From: Terriglobia bacterium
GTDB lineage: Bacteria; Acidobacteriota; Terriglobia; Bryobacterales; Bryobacteraceae
Assembly: GCA_020073305.1 (NCBI GenBank)
Contig: JAIQFK010000029.1
Span: forward strand, 62,001 to 126,000
Length of the DNA stretch: 64,000 nucleotides
Direction: 5' to 3'
Part shown: positions 25,668-35,370 of the stretch, in pieces
Layout of the letters: each line of letters starts with the position of its first letter
How positions within the stretch are numbered: position 1 is the first letter of the stretch
The notes under the pieces: model-generated
Told to the model about the DNA's origin: nothing
The model's database searches: none
Seen by the model: the letters and a program-made list of their open reading frames with translations, nothing else
Position numbers and translations under genes: made by a program

Positions 25668-27257
25668 ATGATCGTGCCGCTCACGCCTATCCGCTTTTTG
25701 TACCGTGGCGTGGATCTGTTCGGAAGAAAAGTCGGAGTGGTGTCGGGTACGAAACGATTCACGTACGCCCAGTTCGGTGAGCGCTGCGAGCGCCTGGCGA
25801 ACGCTCTCGGGAAACACGGCATTCAGCCGGGAGATCGCGTTGCCTATCTGAGTTTCAACAACCACCAGTTGATCGAGGGCTACTATGGGGTGCCGATGGC
25901 GCGGGCCACGGTGATGCCGCTGAATGTCCGGCTGACGCCGGCGGAGCTGACGGGTATTCTCAATCATGCGGGCGCGCGCATGCTGATTTTTGAGAATGAT
26001 TTCGCGCCGCTGGTGGAGACGCTGCGCAAGGCCTGCCCTTCGATCGAGCGCTTTGTCACCGTGGATGAGAAGGCTCCAGCGGCGGACTTGCTCTACGAAG
26101 AACTGATTGCGGCGGGGCGGCCCGAGCGTGTGGACTACACGACGTTCGATGAAAACTCGATTGCCGAGCTGTTCTACACCAGCGGCTCGACCGGCACGCC
26201 CAAAGGCGTCATGCTCTCGCACCGCACGCTCTATCTGCACGGCCTCTCGGTGGCCACCTCGTACAACCCCGAGGAAGATTCCGTGGAGTTGCACACCATC
26301 CCGCTGTTTCACGCCAACGGTTGGGGACGGCCGCAGACCGCGGCCCTGCTGGGGTTGAAACAAGTCATGGTGCGGCGCTTCGAGCCCACCACGGTCTTCC
26401 GATTGATTCAGGAAGAAAGGGCCACGGCGATGTCGGTTGTTCCTACCATGGCCAATGCGCTGCTGAATGCGCCGGATCTAGGCCAGTACGATTGTTCGAG
26501 CATGAAGCACATCTTCATTGGCGGCGCCGCGGCTTCGGAAGAACTGATTGACCGCATGGAACGCGCGTTTGGATGCCATGTGCTGGGCGGTTACGGGCTG
26601 ACCGAGACGGCGCCGGTGGCGACTTCGGCCCGGGATAAGCCTGCCATCAAGTTCAAAGACGAAGCCGATCGCATTCGGCATCGCTCGATGGCCGGCTGGC
26701 CGCTGCCGGCCAATGAAATTCGCGTGGTGGACCCGGATATGCGTGATGTGCCGCGCGATATGACGTCGATCGGCGAAGTGGTGATCCGCGGAGACAACGT
26801 GATGGATGGCTACTACAAAGACCCGGAAGGCACGGCGGCCGTGATGACCGGAGCCTGGCTGCATACCGGCGATATGGGAGTGTGGGACGAAGAAAATTAC
26901 ATCCACATTGTCGATCGCAAGAAAGACATCATCATCAGCGGCGGAGAAAATATTTCGTCAATCGAAGTGGAGAAGGCCATTTTTGCGCATACGTCGGTTT
27001 TCGAATGCGCGGTGGTGTCCGCGCCCGATGCCAAGTGGGGAGAAATTCCCGTGGCGTTCGTGGTGGTGAAACCGGGCGCGAAACTCACGCAGGCCGAGCT
27101 GTGCGCGTTTCTGGAACAGCGGATCGCGAAATTCAAGATGCCGCGCGCCATCGAGTTCGTGGAAGACGCACTGCCGAAGACCGGCACGGGCAAGATCGTC
27201 AAGCGGGAACTGCGCGAAAGATTCTGGGCAGGCAAAGAGAGGCGGGTGCAAGGGTGA
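25668..27257 (+). CDS. Fatty-acid / medium-to-long-chain acyl-CoA ligase (AMP-dependent)
   Basis: 529 residues, full length. The AMP-binding signature YTSGSTGTPKGVMLSHRTL, the A5 motif GGYGLTETAPV, the hinge and A8 region GDMGVWDEENYIHIVDRKKD with ISGGENISS, and the A10 motif PKTGTGKIVKREL with the catalytic Lys are present. It activates a carboxylic acid as acyl-AMP and transfers it to CoA. The LFHANGWGRPQT segment is typical of the FadD-like subgroup. Its TGA overlaps the next start (GTGA). Confidence 0.93.
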   Translation: MIVPLTPIRFLYRGVDLFGRKVGVVSGTKRFTYAQFGERCERLANALGKHGIQPGDRVAYLSFNNHQLIEGYYGVPMARATVMPLNVRLTPAELTGILNHAGARMLIFENDFAPLVETLRKACPSIERFVTVDEKAPAADLLYEELIAAGRPERVDYTTFDENSIAELFYTSGSTGTPKGVMLSHRTLYLHGLSVATSYNPEEDSVELHTIPLFHANGWGRPQTAALLGLKQVMVRRFEPTTVFRLIQEERATAMSVVPTMANALLNAPDLGQYDCSSMKHIFIGGAAASEELIDRMERAFGCHVLGGYGLTETAPVATSARDKPAIKFKDEADRIRHRSMAGWPLPANEIRVVDPDMRDVPRDMTSIGEVVIRGDNVMDGYYKDPEGTAAVMTGAWLHTGDMGVWDEENYIHIVDRKKDIIISGGENISSIEVEKAIFAHTSVFECAVVSAPDAKWGEIPVAFVVVKPGAKLTQAELCAFLEQRIAKFKMPRAIEFVEDALPKTGTGKIVKRELRERFWAGKERRVQG

Positions 27258-28573
27258 GGATCGCAGCGGCGGTTGTTTTCGTGTTCGGTGGCTGGGCTTC
27301 CGGAGCGCTGGGCCAGGTGGATCCCGCGCTGGCCAAGATCATCCAGGAAACGCAAGCGATCGACAATCACGCGCATCCGCTGCGGTATGTGGCCGAAGGG
27401 CAGAAAGCGGATGACGAGTACGACGCTCTGCCGTGCGACACGCTGGCGCAAGCGCCCGGACCGGTACGCAGCCGCGCAGAGAATCCCGAATGGATCGGCG
27501 CGTGGCGCGCGCTCTATGGATACAAGTACAGCGACATGACGCCCGAGCACGTGAAGGAGCTGGTGGCGGCCAAGCAGAGCGCCGTCCGCGAGCATGCGGC
27601 GGGGTATCCCGCGTGGGTGCTGGACAAGGCCGGCATCCAAACCATGTTCGCCAACCGCGTCGCTTTGGGCGCCGGGCTCGAGCCGCCGCACTTCCGCTGG
27701 GTGCCGTTCGTGGACGCGCTGTTGCTGCCGCTGAACAACGATCGTGTCAAGCGGACCAATACCGACTTTGACTGGTTTTACTCCCACGAAGAGAAGCTGC
27801 TGAAACGGTACCTGAAAGAGGCGCACCTGGATGCGCTGCCCCGGTCGCTGCGCACCTATCTGGCCAAGGTGGTGACGCCGACCCTCGAGCGGCAGAAGCA
27901 GGATGGTGCGGTGGCGCTCAAGCTGGAAGCGGCGTACTTGCGTTCGCTAAACTTTGGCCGGGCGTCGGAGGAGGATGCCACCAGCCTCTATGACCGCAAC
28001 GTCGGGGGCGGTGAGGTTGTGGGTGGGGATTATCGCAAGCTCCAGGACTTTCTGTTTCACTACGTCGCACAAGAAGCCGGCCGGCTGGGGCTGGCGATCC
28101 ACATCCATTCGGCTCCAGGCTGCGGGGATTACTTTCTGCAGCGCGGCGCGAATCCGGCGCTGCTAGAGGCCGCGTTCAATGATCCGTCGCTGCGCAAGAC
28201 GAATTTCGTCATCGTGCATGGGGGTGCGCCGTACACCAAGGTAACGGCGGCGCTGCTGGGGAAGCCCAACGTGTATGCGGACATCTCTTTGATGGCGCTC
28301 GAGCTCTATCCGCGCGCCTTCAGTGAAGTGCTGCGCGACTGGCTGGAGGCGTATCCGGAGAAGGTTTTGTTCGGAACCGATGCGTCGCCTGGGCCTCCGG
28401 AAGTGAACTGGGAGGAGACCGCATGGCTGGGGGCGGCGACCGTGCGGCAGGCTCTGGGAATGGCGCTCAACGGCATGATGAACGACGGAGAGATCTCGCG
28501 CGAGCGAGCCGGCGAGATCGCGCGCATGGTGCTGCGCGAGAACGCCGTCAAGCTGTACGGGTTGAAACCGTGA
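27254..28573 (+). CDS. Secreted amidohydrolase-2 family protein
   Basis: 439 residues from GTG 27254, which overlaps the acyl-CoA ligase stop. A signal peptide (RIAAAVVFVFGGWASGALGQ) is followed by the metal motif IDNHAHPL, an internal LAIHIHSAPGCGDYF and the C-terminal Asp motif LFGTDASPGPPEV. This is a TIM-barrel metal hydrolase directed to the periplasm. The frame is open well upstream of 27254, but that part lies out of frame inside the ligase gene. The substrate is unknown; coupling to the ligase hints that its product may be a carboxylic acid. Confidence 0.8.
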   Translation: MRIAAAVVFVFGGWASGALGQVDPALAKIIQETQAIDNHAHPLRYVAEGQKADDEYDALPCDTLAQAPGPVRSRAENPEWIGAWRALYGYKYSDMTPEHVKELVAAKQSAVREHAAGYPAWVLDKAGIQTMFANRVALGAGLEPPHFRWVPFVDALLLPLNNDRVKRTNTDFDWFYSHEEKLLKRYLKEAHLDALPRSLRTYLAKVVTPTLERQKQDGAVALKLEAAYLRSLNFGRASEEDATSLYDRNVGGGEVVGGDYRKLQDFLFHYVAQEAGRLGLAIHIHSAPGCGDYFLQRGANPALLEAAFNDPSLRKTNFVIVHGGAPYTKVTAALLGKPNVYADISLMALELYPRAFSEVLRDWLEAYPEKVLFGTDASPGPPEVNWEETAWLGAATVRQALGMALNGMMNDGEISRERAGEIARMVLRENAVKLYGLKP

Positions 28574-28602
28574 AGCAAATAAAGATACGGCAAAATAACT
28601 TT

Positions 28603-28907
28603 ATGATTACGCAATCCATCTCGGAAGCCTAGCGCAAATGGGGGAGTTGATTGAACTGGCGCGCCAGGGCGAAGACGTGGTGATCATCAAGGACTCAAAG
28701 CCTGTGGCGGCGCTGACGCCGATTGAAGCGTCGGACCTGGAATTGGTGCGTATCACCCCTGCCCGGGAAAGACGCCTCAAGAAGTGGATGGAGAGCCAAC
28801 CGGGCGTGACCTTCCCGTCCGCGTCCGCCGCGGTCAAGGATCTCCAACGGGAGTTTAGTAAGAAACGCCCACGCTCACGAGCAACGAAGACTCTTAGACA
28901 ACCCTGA
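28603..28907 (+). pseudogene. Phd/YefM-type antitoxin with an early frameshift
   Basis: ATG 28603 reads MITQSISEA and hits TAG at 28630. One base more there would join it to AQMGELIELARQGEDVVIIK and DSKPVAALTPIEA in the next frame, the classic Phd/YefM pattern. The downstream frame from ATG 28638 is open for 89 codons but lacks the N-terminal strand. No Doc, VapC or RelE toxin follows; the next gene is the heme lipoprotein. It is probably an orphan, inactivated antitoxin. Confidence 0.6.
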
Positions 28908-28935
28908 CGCCGCCGTGCGATAATCGCACGCGAGG

Positions 28936-31900
28936 ATGTCCCGGTTCCAGGCTGTTGGGTTGACCCGTTTCACGATTTTTGCCGTAGCCGTTCCGATTCT
29001 GTTCCTCCTTGGCTGTTCCCCCAACCATCCCGACCAGGCATCGCTGTCGCCCGAGGAGTCGCTGAAGAGCATTCATGTGAACGGCGACTTCCATGTCGAG
29101 CTGTTCGCTTCCGAGCCGCTGGTCTTCGATCCCGTCGAGATGGTGTTCGACGAAGACGGCAAGATCTACGTGTGCGAGATGCTCGACTATCCCGACGATC
29201 CACCCGCCGGGCAGCCGGCGCGTTCGCGCATTGTATTGCTGGAGGACACCGATGGCGATGGCAAACCCGACAAGCGAACGGTTTTCGCCGATCATGTTCT
29301 CGAGGTGAGCGGCATTCTGCCGTGGAAGGGCGGCCTGATCGTCACCAGCGCTCCCGACATTCTGTATTTCAAAGACACGGACGGCGACGGCAAGGCCGAT
29401 GTGCGGCAGGTGCTCTACACGGGCTTTCCCAAAGTAAATCCCGAAGCGCGCGTCACCAATCCGCGATATGGAATCGACAACTGGATCTACGTGGCCAATG
29501 ACGGACAAAACGGGCGGATCACGTCGCCCGAGCATCCCGAGCGGCCGCCGGTGCTGGTGAGTGGCGCGGATTTCCGGTTTCAACCCGTGCGCGGGCTGGC
29601 CGAGCCGGCCTCGGGGCCCACGCAATTCGGCATGAGCTTCGATGACTGGGGCAATCGCTTCATCAGTCAGAACACGATCCACATTCGGCAGGTCGTGGTG
29701 CCCATGCTGTACCTGATTCGCGCGCCGCTGCTCGAGGTCGACAAGGTCTCTGAAGATATTTCGGACCACGGCGTGGGTGAGGCCCGGATGTATCCTCTAA
29801 CCCGGCCGCAGGCATGGAGAAAGGAACGCACCCAACTGCGGCAGCAACGCTACAACGAAAATCAGTTGCACCGTGTGGAGCGCGTTGGGGGCTGGTTCAC
29901 CGCGGCGTCGGGCGGCACCGTTTACACGGGCGACGTGTTTCCAAAGCAATACTGGGGCAACGTGTTCACGGGGGACGTGAGCGCCAATCTCGTGCACCGG
30001 GATGTGCTCGCGGCGGATGGCGTGACTTTCATCGCGCACCGAGCCGAGGAAAACTCCGAGTTCCTGGCTTCGACCGACGTCTGGTTTCGCCCCTGCAATT
30101 TTGCCAACGCACCGGACGGCAGTCTCTACATTACCGACATCTATCGTGAGTTCATCGAGACTCCTGAGTCCATCCCGGAACAGATTAAGAAGAAGATGGA
30201 TTTCTGGAGCGGAGCGGATAAGGGCCGGATCTACCGCCTGGTGCCCAATCATCCGCTTCAGCAACGCGACCTGAAACCGAATCTGGGGCGGGCCACAACC
30301 GCGGAACTGGTGGTGCAGCTCGCGAGCACCAACGGCTGGCACCGGCAGACCGCACAACGCCTGCTGGTCGAACGTCAGGACCGCGGGGCTGTTCCGCTGC
30401 TCCAGGAACTCGCCCGGAAGAGCGAGTTTCCGCAGGCGCGCCTGCACGCGCTGTGGACGCTTGAAGGGCTTTCCGTGCTGGATTCCCAGATGGTGGTGGC
30501 CGCTCTCAAAGATCCGCATCCGGCGGTGCGCGAGCACGCGCTGCGGCTTTCCGAGGAGTTTGCCGATGCGCCGGCGTTTGCGAGTGCGGTGCTGGCTCTA
30601 AAGAATGATGCCGACCCGCGGGTGCTCTACCAGCTCGCGTTCACGCTCGGGCAGTTGAAAGATCCGCGGGCGCTGTTGGCGCTGACGGATCTGGCGCGCG
30701 ACCATGGGGGCGAGCCGTGGTTCCGGGTGGCGATTCTTAGCTCGCTGAACGACACCGCGTCGGAATTCTTCCATCTGTATCTGTCGCGCAACCCGTTCCA
30801 ACTGAATGCGATTTTTCTGCGCGAGCTGGCTTCCCTGATCGGGGCCAAGCACGATCCGAACGAGATTCGGCGGTTTCTCGCGGTGGAAGAGGTGCTGGTG
30901 TCGGAGCATCCCCACGAAGGCGCGGCCGGCCTTTTCGGCCTGGCGAGAGGGTTGCGGCTGGCCGGAGTGCACGATCTCACGGTTGGAGCTGCCGAGCTGA
31001 GGCTCGCCGCGTTTCTGAACAGCCCGTCAGAGAGCGTGCAAACGGCGGCATGGGAGGTGGCAGAACATCTGCGGCTTGGCGGACTGGTGCTGAGAGCTTC
31101 CCGTGATGCGACCACGGCGCAGTTGCCGGTGCCTCACCGGGCTGCCGCGTTGCGAGCGCTGCGTGGCGGAGAGCTTGCCGCGGTCCGGCCGATTCTGGAG
31201 CAGATCCTGGCTTCGAATCCTCCACCCGAACTTCAGACTGCGGCGGTTGAATGCCTGGCAGGGTTTAATGACGAATCGGTCGCGCCCCAGTTGTTGAGGG
31301 ATTGGAAAGGGTACGCCCCCGAGACCCGCAAGCAAGTGATTGCCGCGCTGTTAAACCAGCGGCAGCGGGTGCCGGTGCTTCTCAAGGCCATTGAGGACCA
31401 TCAGTTGGAACTTGCCGCCGTGGACATCGTGGCCCGCTCGCGCCTGATGGATGACTCCGACTCTTCGATCGCGCAGCGCGCGCGGCGCCTGTTTCAAGAT
31501 GCATCTTCCGACCGGGCGAAGGTTGTGGAAAGTTACCGTGACGTTCTTAAAATGTCAGGCGACGAGAAGCGCGGCAAAGGCGTCTTCGATACGAACTGCG
31601 CGCGCTGCCATCTGCCGCGCGCACAAGGGGGCCGCGTGGGCCCGGACCTGTCGGGGGTGAACAATAAAACCAAGGAAGAACTGCTGACCTCGATTCTGAA
31701 CCCCAGCTATGCGATCGAGCCGCACTACGTGCACTATGTGGTCACGACCAAGGACGGCGAAATTCACGACGGCGTCATCGCTGGAGAAACTCCGGGAGCC
31801 GTTACGCTACGCGGGGGAACCGAAATCGGCGATGAGACGATTCTGCGCGCCAACATCGCCGAGATCCGCGCGTCCAGCGTGTCGCTGATGCCGGAAGGAC

Positions 31901-31965
31901 TGGAAAAATCCATGAGCCGGCAAGAGATTGCCGACGTGATTGCGTATTTGCGGGCGGGGCTATAA
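28936..31965 (+). CDS. Lipoprotein with PQQ-type propeller, HEAT-like repeats and c-type heme
   Basis: 1009 residues. A lipobox LFLLGC places the lipidated Cys at 27. Residues about 40-430 form a sugar-dehydrogenase-like propeller (EMVFDEDGKIYVCEM; EDTDGDGKPDKRTVF). Alpha-helical HEAT-like repeats fill about 450-850. The C-terminal domain has one heme site, CARCH, with GPDLSGV and a distal end MSRQEIADVIAYLRA. This is the 'PVC-type heme-binding / membrane-bound dehydrogenase' architecture frequent in planctomycetes and acidobacteria; proposed to oxidise sugars at the cell surface. Confidence 0.88.
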   Translation: MSRFQAVGLTRFTIFAVAVPILFLLGCSPNHPDQASLSPEESLKSIHVNGDFHVELFASEPLVFDPVEMVFDEDGKIYVCEMLDYPDDPPAGQPARSRIVLLEDTDGDGKPDKRTVFADHVLEVSGILPWKGGLIVTSAPDILYFKDTDGDGKADVRQVLYTGFPKVNPEARVTNPRYGIDNWIYVANDGQNGRITSPEHPERPPVLVSGADFRFQPVRGLAEPASGPTQFGMSFDDWGNRFISQNTIHIRQVVVPMLYLIRAPLLEVDKVSEDISDHGVGEARMYPLTRPQAWRKERTQLRQQRYNENQLHRVERVGGWFTAASGGTVYTGDVFPKQYWGNVFTGDVSANLVHRDVLAADGVTFIAHRAEENSEFLASTDVWFRPCNFANAPDGSLYITDIYREFIETPESIPEQIKKKMDFWSGADKGRIYRLVPNHPLQQRDLKPNLGRATTAELVVQLASTNGWHRQTAQRLLVERQDRGAVPLLQELARKSEFPQARLHALWTLEGLSVLDSQMVVAALKDPHPAVREHALRLSEEFADAPAFASAVLALKNDADPRVLYQLAFTLGQLKDPRALLALTDLARDHGGEPWFRVAILSSLNDTASEFFHLYLSRNPFQLNAIFLRELASLIGAKHDPNEIRRFLAVEEVLVSEHPHEGAAGLFGLARGLRLAGVHDLTVGAAELRLAAFLNSPSESVQTAAWEVAEHLRLGGLVLRASRDATTAQLPVPHRAAALRALRGGELAAVRPILEQILASNPPPELQTAAVECLAGFNDESVAPQLLRDWKGYAPETRKQVIAALLNQRQRVPVLLKAIEDHQLELAAVDIVARSRLMDDSDSSIAQRARRLFQDASSDRAKVVESYRDVLKMSGDEKRGKGVFDTNCARCHLPRAQGGRVGPDLSGVNNKTKEELLTSILNPSYAIEPHYVHYVVTTKDGEIHDGVIAGETPGAVTLRGGTEIGDETILRANIAEIRASSVSLMPEGLEKSMSRQEIADVIAYLRAGL

Positions 31966-32168
31966 CCAGCTCGGATGTGGTAATTCCAGCTCGATCTTAC
32001 CGACAGCGAAAGCAAATGTTCCACTATCGGGCCGGGTTGAGAGTTCCAGCAATAACCTCCGGATTGCCGGCGATTTGGTCGCAATCCGTAAACCTACGGC
32101 GTTACAGAGGACCTATCCGAGTCGTTCCCCGATGTAAACAATAGATCTCGAAAGCGGAAAGTGGAGCG

Positions 32169-32573
32169 ATGATGAGAACGGAATTGCTGCGATTCAACGG
32201 CGCTGTGGAGCGGGATCCCGCCATCGATGCGTGGATGAAAACGCATGCAGGTGAATTGGGAGCGGTCGCACGTCAGTGGTTTGAGGTGATGCGAAAATGC
32301 GGAGACGAAGTTCGGGAGCTTTTGCATGACGGCTGTCCGGTTGCGTGTTTGGGAGATGCGCCCTTCGGCTATGTCAATGTATTCACTTCGCACGTGAACC
32401 TGGGGTTCTTTCACGGCGCGTCGCTGCCGGATCCGGCCCGCTTGTTGCAAGGCACCGGCAAGTTCATGCGCCATGTGAAGCTAAGACCGGGAACGGCCAC
32501 AAACGCCGCAGCACTACGCAGGCTCATCGACACGGCGTACTCGGATATAAAGGCGCGCGTCGAAAACGGCTAG
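32169..32573 (+). CDS. DUF1801 family protein
   Basis: 134 residues. The segment VNVFTSHVNLGFFHGASLPD and LLQGTGKFMRHVKLR is the characteristic core of DUF1801 (YdhG-like) proteins. Cytoplasmic, no signal. The function of the family is not established. ATG 32169 or ATG 32172 starts it. It stands alone, with about 200 bases of unassigned sequence before it. Confidence 0.8.
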   Translation: MMRTELLRFNGAVERDPAIDAWMKTHAGELGAVARQWFEVMRKCGDEVRELLHDGCPVACLGDAPFGYVNVFTSHVNLGFFHGASLPDPARLLQGTGKFMRHVKLRPGTATNAAALRRLIDTAYSDIKARVENG

Positions 32574-32734
32574 CTCAGAGAAACGCTTGATAGGTCGATG
32601 CGGATGTGAACGCCTGATTAGTAACGATAGGTCGTCAGTGTTTATTGATCGTGGCTGGGTCACGCGCCACCTGGACAGAATGCGACCGCCCCCGCGCTCG
32701 TCGGTGATGTAATAATGGCGTCCAAAGACGCAGA

Positions 32735-33256
32735 ATGGCTCTCATTGTTTTCTTCCGAGGGATCAACGTTGGAGGGCACAGGACGTTTCGACCGAGCATG
32801 CTCGCAAGAGAACTGGGCGCCTATGATGTCGTGAATGTCGGCGCTGCTGGCACCCTTATCGTTCGAAAACCTGGGTCGCGCGCAAAGTTCCTCGCCGAAC
32901 TGCGCCGGAAGCTGCCGTTTGAGGCGGAAGTTGCGTTCTGCGACGGCAGTGACCTAATCCGATTGGAAATGGAGAATCCGTTTGGAGCTGAGCCATCAGG
33001 CCCGGACATCGTTCGATTTGTCAGCATCCTCTCGAAAGATGGTCGCGGCAAGGCCTCCCTCCCCATCGCACTCCCCGAAGGTGGGGAGTGGTTTGTACGA
33101 ATTATCGGGTCGAAAAGTCGACTTGTCTTTGGAGTGTACCGGCGCCACATGAAGACAATCGGCTATCTTGGACAAATCGACGAACTCTTCGGTGCGCGGG
33201 CGACAACACGCAGTTGGAACACAATACTTTCAGTGCTGCGGATTTTGAAAGCCTGA
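32735..33256 (+). CDS. DUF1697 family protein
   Basis: 173 residues. The N-terminus ALIVFFRGINVGGHRTF is the DUF1697 signature; the VVNVGAAGTLIVRKPGSR segment follows as expected. The fold is ferredoxin-like and no biochemical role is established. It is monocistronic, 161 bases after the DUF1801 gene. Confidence 0.85.
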   Translation: MALIVFFRGINVGGHRTFRPSMLARELGAYDVVNVGAAGTLIVRKPGSRAKFLAELRRKLPFEAEVAFCDGSDLIRLEMENPFGAEPSGPDIVRFVSILSKDGRGKASLPIALPEGGEWFVRIIGSKSRLVFGVYRRHMKTIGYLGQIDELFGARATTRSWNTILSVLRILKA

Positions 33257-33346
33257 GTCGGCAACCAATCGATACACGGCCTGCACGGTCCATTCTGGGC
33301 CACCCTGCGTCAAGAGGGACAGTACGCGAATTTTCGCAAGCAACAG

Positions 33347-34519
33347 CTAGCTGGCCGCGCTCTCCGTTTTCGTCGAAGGCACGTCCACCCAAGCGTGCTT
33401 GGTGGAACTCTCCAGCACTTTTTCGCAGATGCGCATTTCGTGCAGGCCGTCGCTGAATTGCGGGTATTCGGCAGGGGCGGAGCGGTCTTCCACGGTACGG
33501 TAGAAGCGGCGGAAGATCTGCTTGAAGGTATCGTCGTAGCCTTCGCTGTGGCCGCCCGGCAGATCGGCGTAGGAGCGCGCTTTTTCCGCCATGAGCGACG
33601 GGTCCTTGATCATGACTTGGTTGGGGCTGTTTCGCTGGCCGAGCCAGAGTTCGTCCGGCCTCTCCTGAGCCCACGCGGCCGATCCTTTCGTTCCATAGAC
33701 CTCGATGCTCAGGCCGTTCTTGCGGCCGGCTGACACTTGGCTGACGGTGAAAGCGCCGCGAGCGCGGTCGCCCAGGCGGATCATGATCGCGGCGAAATCT
33801 TCCGTGTCCACGGGCACCACCTCGTAGTCTTCAGGCTTGAGGGTCTTGCCCGCGAAGGTCTCGATGGCGCCTTTGGGGCGCTTGCGCGTTTTGTGAAAGG
33901 TCTGAAGGTCAGCGCAAAGCGCGGTAATTTGCAGGCCGGTGACGTGCTGGATCATGTCGCACCAGTGAGTGCCGAGGTCGCCAAAGACGCGCAGTTTGCC
34001 GCCGTCCTTGGAGTCGATGCGCCAGTTCCAGTCGGTGTCGTAGAGCAGCCAATCCTGTGAGTAGGTTCCTTGAACGCACAGAATATCGCCCAGCTCTCCG
34101 GCCTCGCGGATGCGGCGCAGATGCTGCACCATGGGGTAGTAGCGCAGATTGTGATTGGTGCAATTGGCCAGATTTTTGGCGCGCGCGAGCTTGACCATCT
34201 CTTCCGCCTCGGCCACCGAGGTGGCCAGCGGCTTTTCGCACACGACGTGTTTGCCGGCTTCGAGCGCCGCCTTCGCCATGGGGAAGTGCAGGAAGTTGGG
34301 CGTGCAAATATGCACGGCCTGGATTTCCTTGTCGTCGAGCAAGGTGCGGTAGTCACCCGCGCTGCGCTCGACGCCGACTTCAGCCGCGAATTTCTTCGCT
34401 CGCTCGTCGCCCTGCTCGGCAATGGCCGCCAGTTCGACGTTGCCCAGCCGGCGGATCCCTTCCACGTGCACCCGCCCCACGAATCCCGTTCCAAAGACCG
34501 CCGTCTTGATTTTGCGCAT
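33347..34519 (-). CDS. Gfo/Idh/MocA-family NAD(P)-dependent oxidoreductase
   Basis: 390 residues. N-terminal Rossmann motif [14 protein letters not shown], the EKPLA motif ([18 protein letters not shown]) with its catalytic Lys, and the DLGTHWCDM helix are typical. It probably oxidises or epimerises a sugar or inositol. No signal peptide, so it acts in the cytoplasm, unlike the TAT-type relative at 43619. It is divergent from the rhomboid gene, with 109 bases between them. Confidence 0.9.
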   Translation of the reverse strand: MRKIKTAVFGTGFVGRVHVEGIRRLGNVELAAIAEQGDERAKKFAAEVGVERSAGDYRTLLDDKEIQAVHICTPNFLHFPMAKAALEAGKHVVCEKPLATSVAEAEEMVKLARAKNLANCTNHNLRYYPMVQHLRRIREAGELGDILCVQGTYSQDWLLYDTDWNWRIDSKDGGKLRVFGDLGTHWCDMIQHVTGLQITALCADLQTFHKTRKRPKGAIETFAGKTLKPEDYEVVPVDTEDFAAIMIRLGDRARGAFTVSQVSAGRKNGLSIEVYGTKGSAAWAQERPDELWLGQRNSPNQVMIKDPSLMAEKARSYADLPGGHSEGYDDTFKQIFRRFYRTVEDRSAPAEYPQFSDGLHEMRICEKVLESSTKHAWVDVPSTKTESAAS

Positions 34520-34628
34520 GTTGTTTTCCGAACCGACTAATGTAACGCAAAAGGTGGGACTTTGGTAGCGTTGCCGCAGGGGCGTGAATGGCGTCTGCTA
34601 TCCTAACTTTTAGAACACGGTTCCTCGC

Positions 34629-35363
34629 ATGCCTCACGATTACCGATTTCGATCGGCGGGCTATTCCTGGTCGAGCTACTTCCCGTTTGCCGTGAAGTGG
34701 CTTATCATCTCTAACACTGCCATCTTCGTAGTTTGCTTTCTTTTTCCCTCAAAGTTCGTTTTTGATTGGTTCGCGCTGTCGCCATATCTGGTCCTCAAGC
34801 GATTTGCCATTTGGCAGCTTGTCACGTACATGTTCTTGCACGGCGGCATCGGCCACATCCTGTTCAACATGCTCGCGCTCTGGATGTTCGGTATGGACCT
34901 GGAGCGCGACTGGGGCACGAAGCGGTTCCTGAAGTACTACTTCATCTGCGGCATCGGGGCCGGCATTTGTGACGTGCTGGTGAACGCCCTGATGGGGAAT
35001 TTCAACACGCGCACCATTGGCTCATCGGGTGGCATATACGGCCTGCTGCTGGCTTTCGGCGTGCTCTATCCGGACCGTATCGTTCTGATGAGTTTTCTGT
35101 TTCCCATCAAGGCCAAGTATTTCGTGATGATCATGGGCGGGATCGCATTTCTGAACTCCGTCGGCAGTGCCGGCAGCGGTGTCAGCAACGTGGCGCACCT
35201 GGGCGGCATGCTGTTCGGCTACGCGTACCTGCGGATGCGATTCCTGCGCGTGGATACGGGCAAACTGATCCAGCGGTATCAAACGTGGAAGATGGAGCGC
35301 GCCAAGAGAAAATTTCAGGTTTACATGCGCAAGCAGGGGCGCGGCGGGCCCTGGGTGAACTAG
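34629..35363 (+). CDS. Rhomboid-family intramembrane serine protease
   Basis: 244 residues with about six membrane helices. The catalytic Ser133 lies in GSSGGIYG and His190 in NVAHLGGMLFGYAY; HGGIGHILFNM (about 71-81) supplies the conserved His-Asn of helix 2. The C-terminal cytoplasmic tail is basic. Rhomboids cleave membrane proteins within the bilayer. It lies seven bases before the CcsA-like gene on the same strand and is the first gene of that run. Confidence 0.92.
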   Translation: MPHDYRFRSAGYSWSSYFPFAVKWLIISNTAIFVVCFLFPSKFVFDWFALSPYLVLKRFAIWQLVTYMFLHGGIGHILFNMLALWMFGMDLERDWGTKRFLKYYFICGIGAGICDVLVNALMGNFNTRTIGSSGGIYGLLLAFGVLYPDRIVLMSFLFPIKAKYFVMIMGGIAFLNSVGSAGSGVSNVAHLGGMLFGYAYLRMRFLRVDTGKLIQRYQTWKMERAKRKFQVYMRKQGRGGPWVN

Positions 35364-35370
35364 ATCTCGC

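Noticed and set aside
34597-34602. Extended -10 element before the rhomboid gene
   Set aside because: TGCTATCCT looks like an extended -10, but no -35 box at a usable distance was found, so it is not listed.
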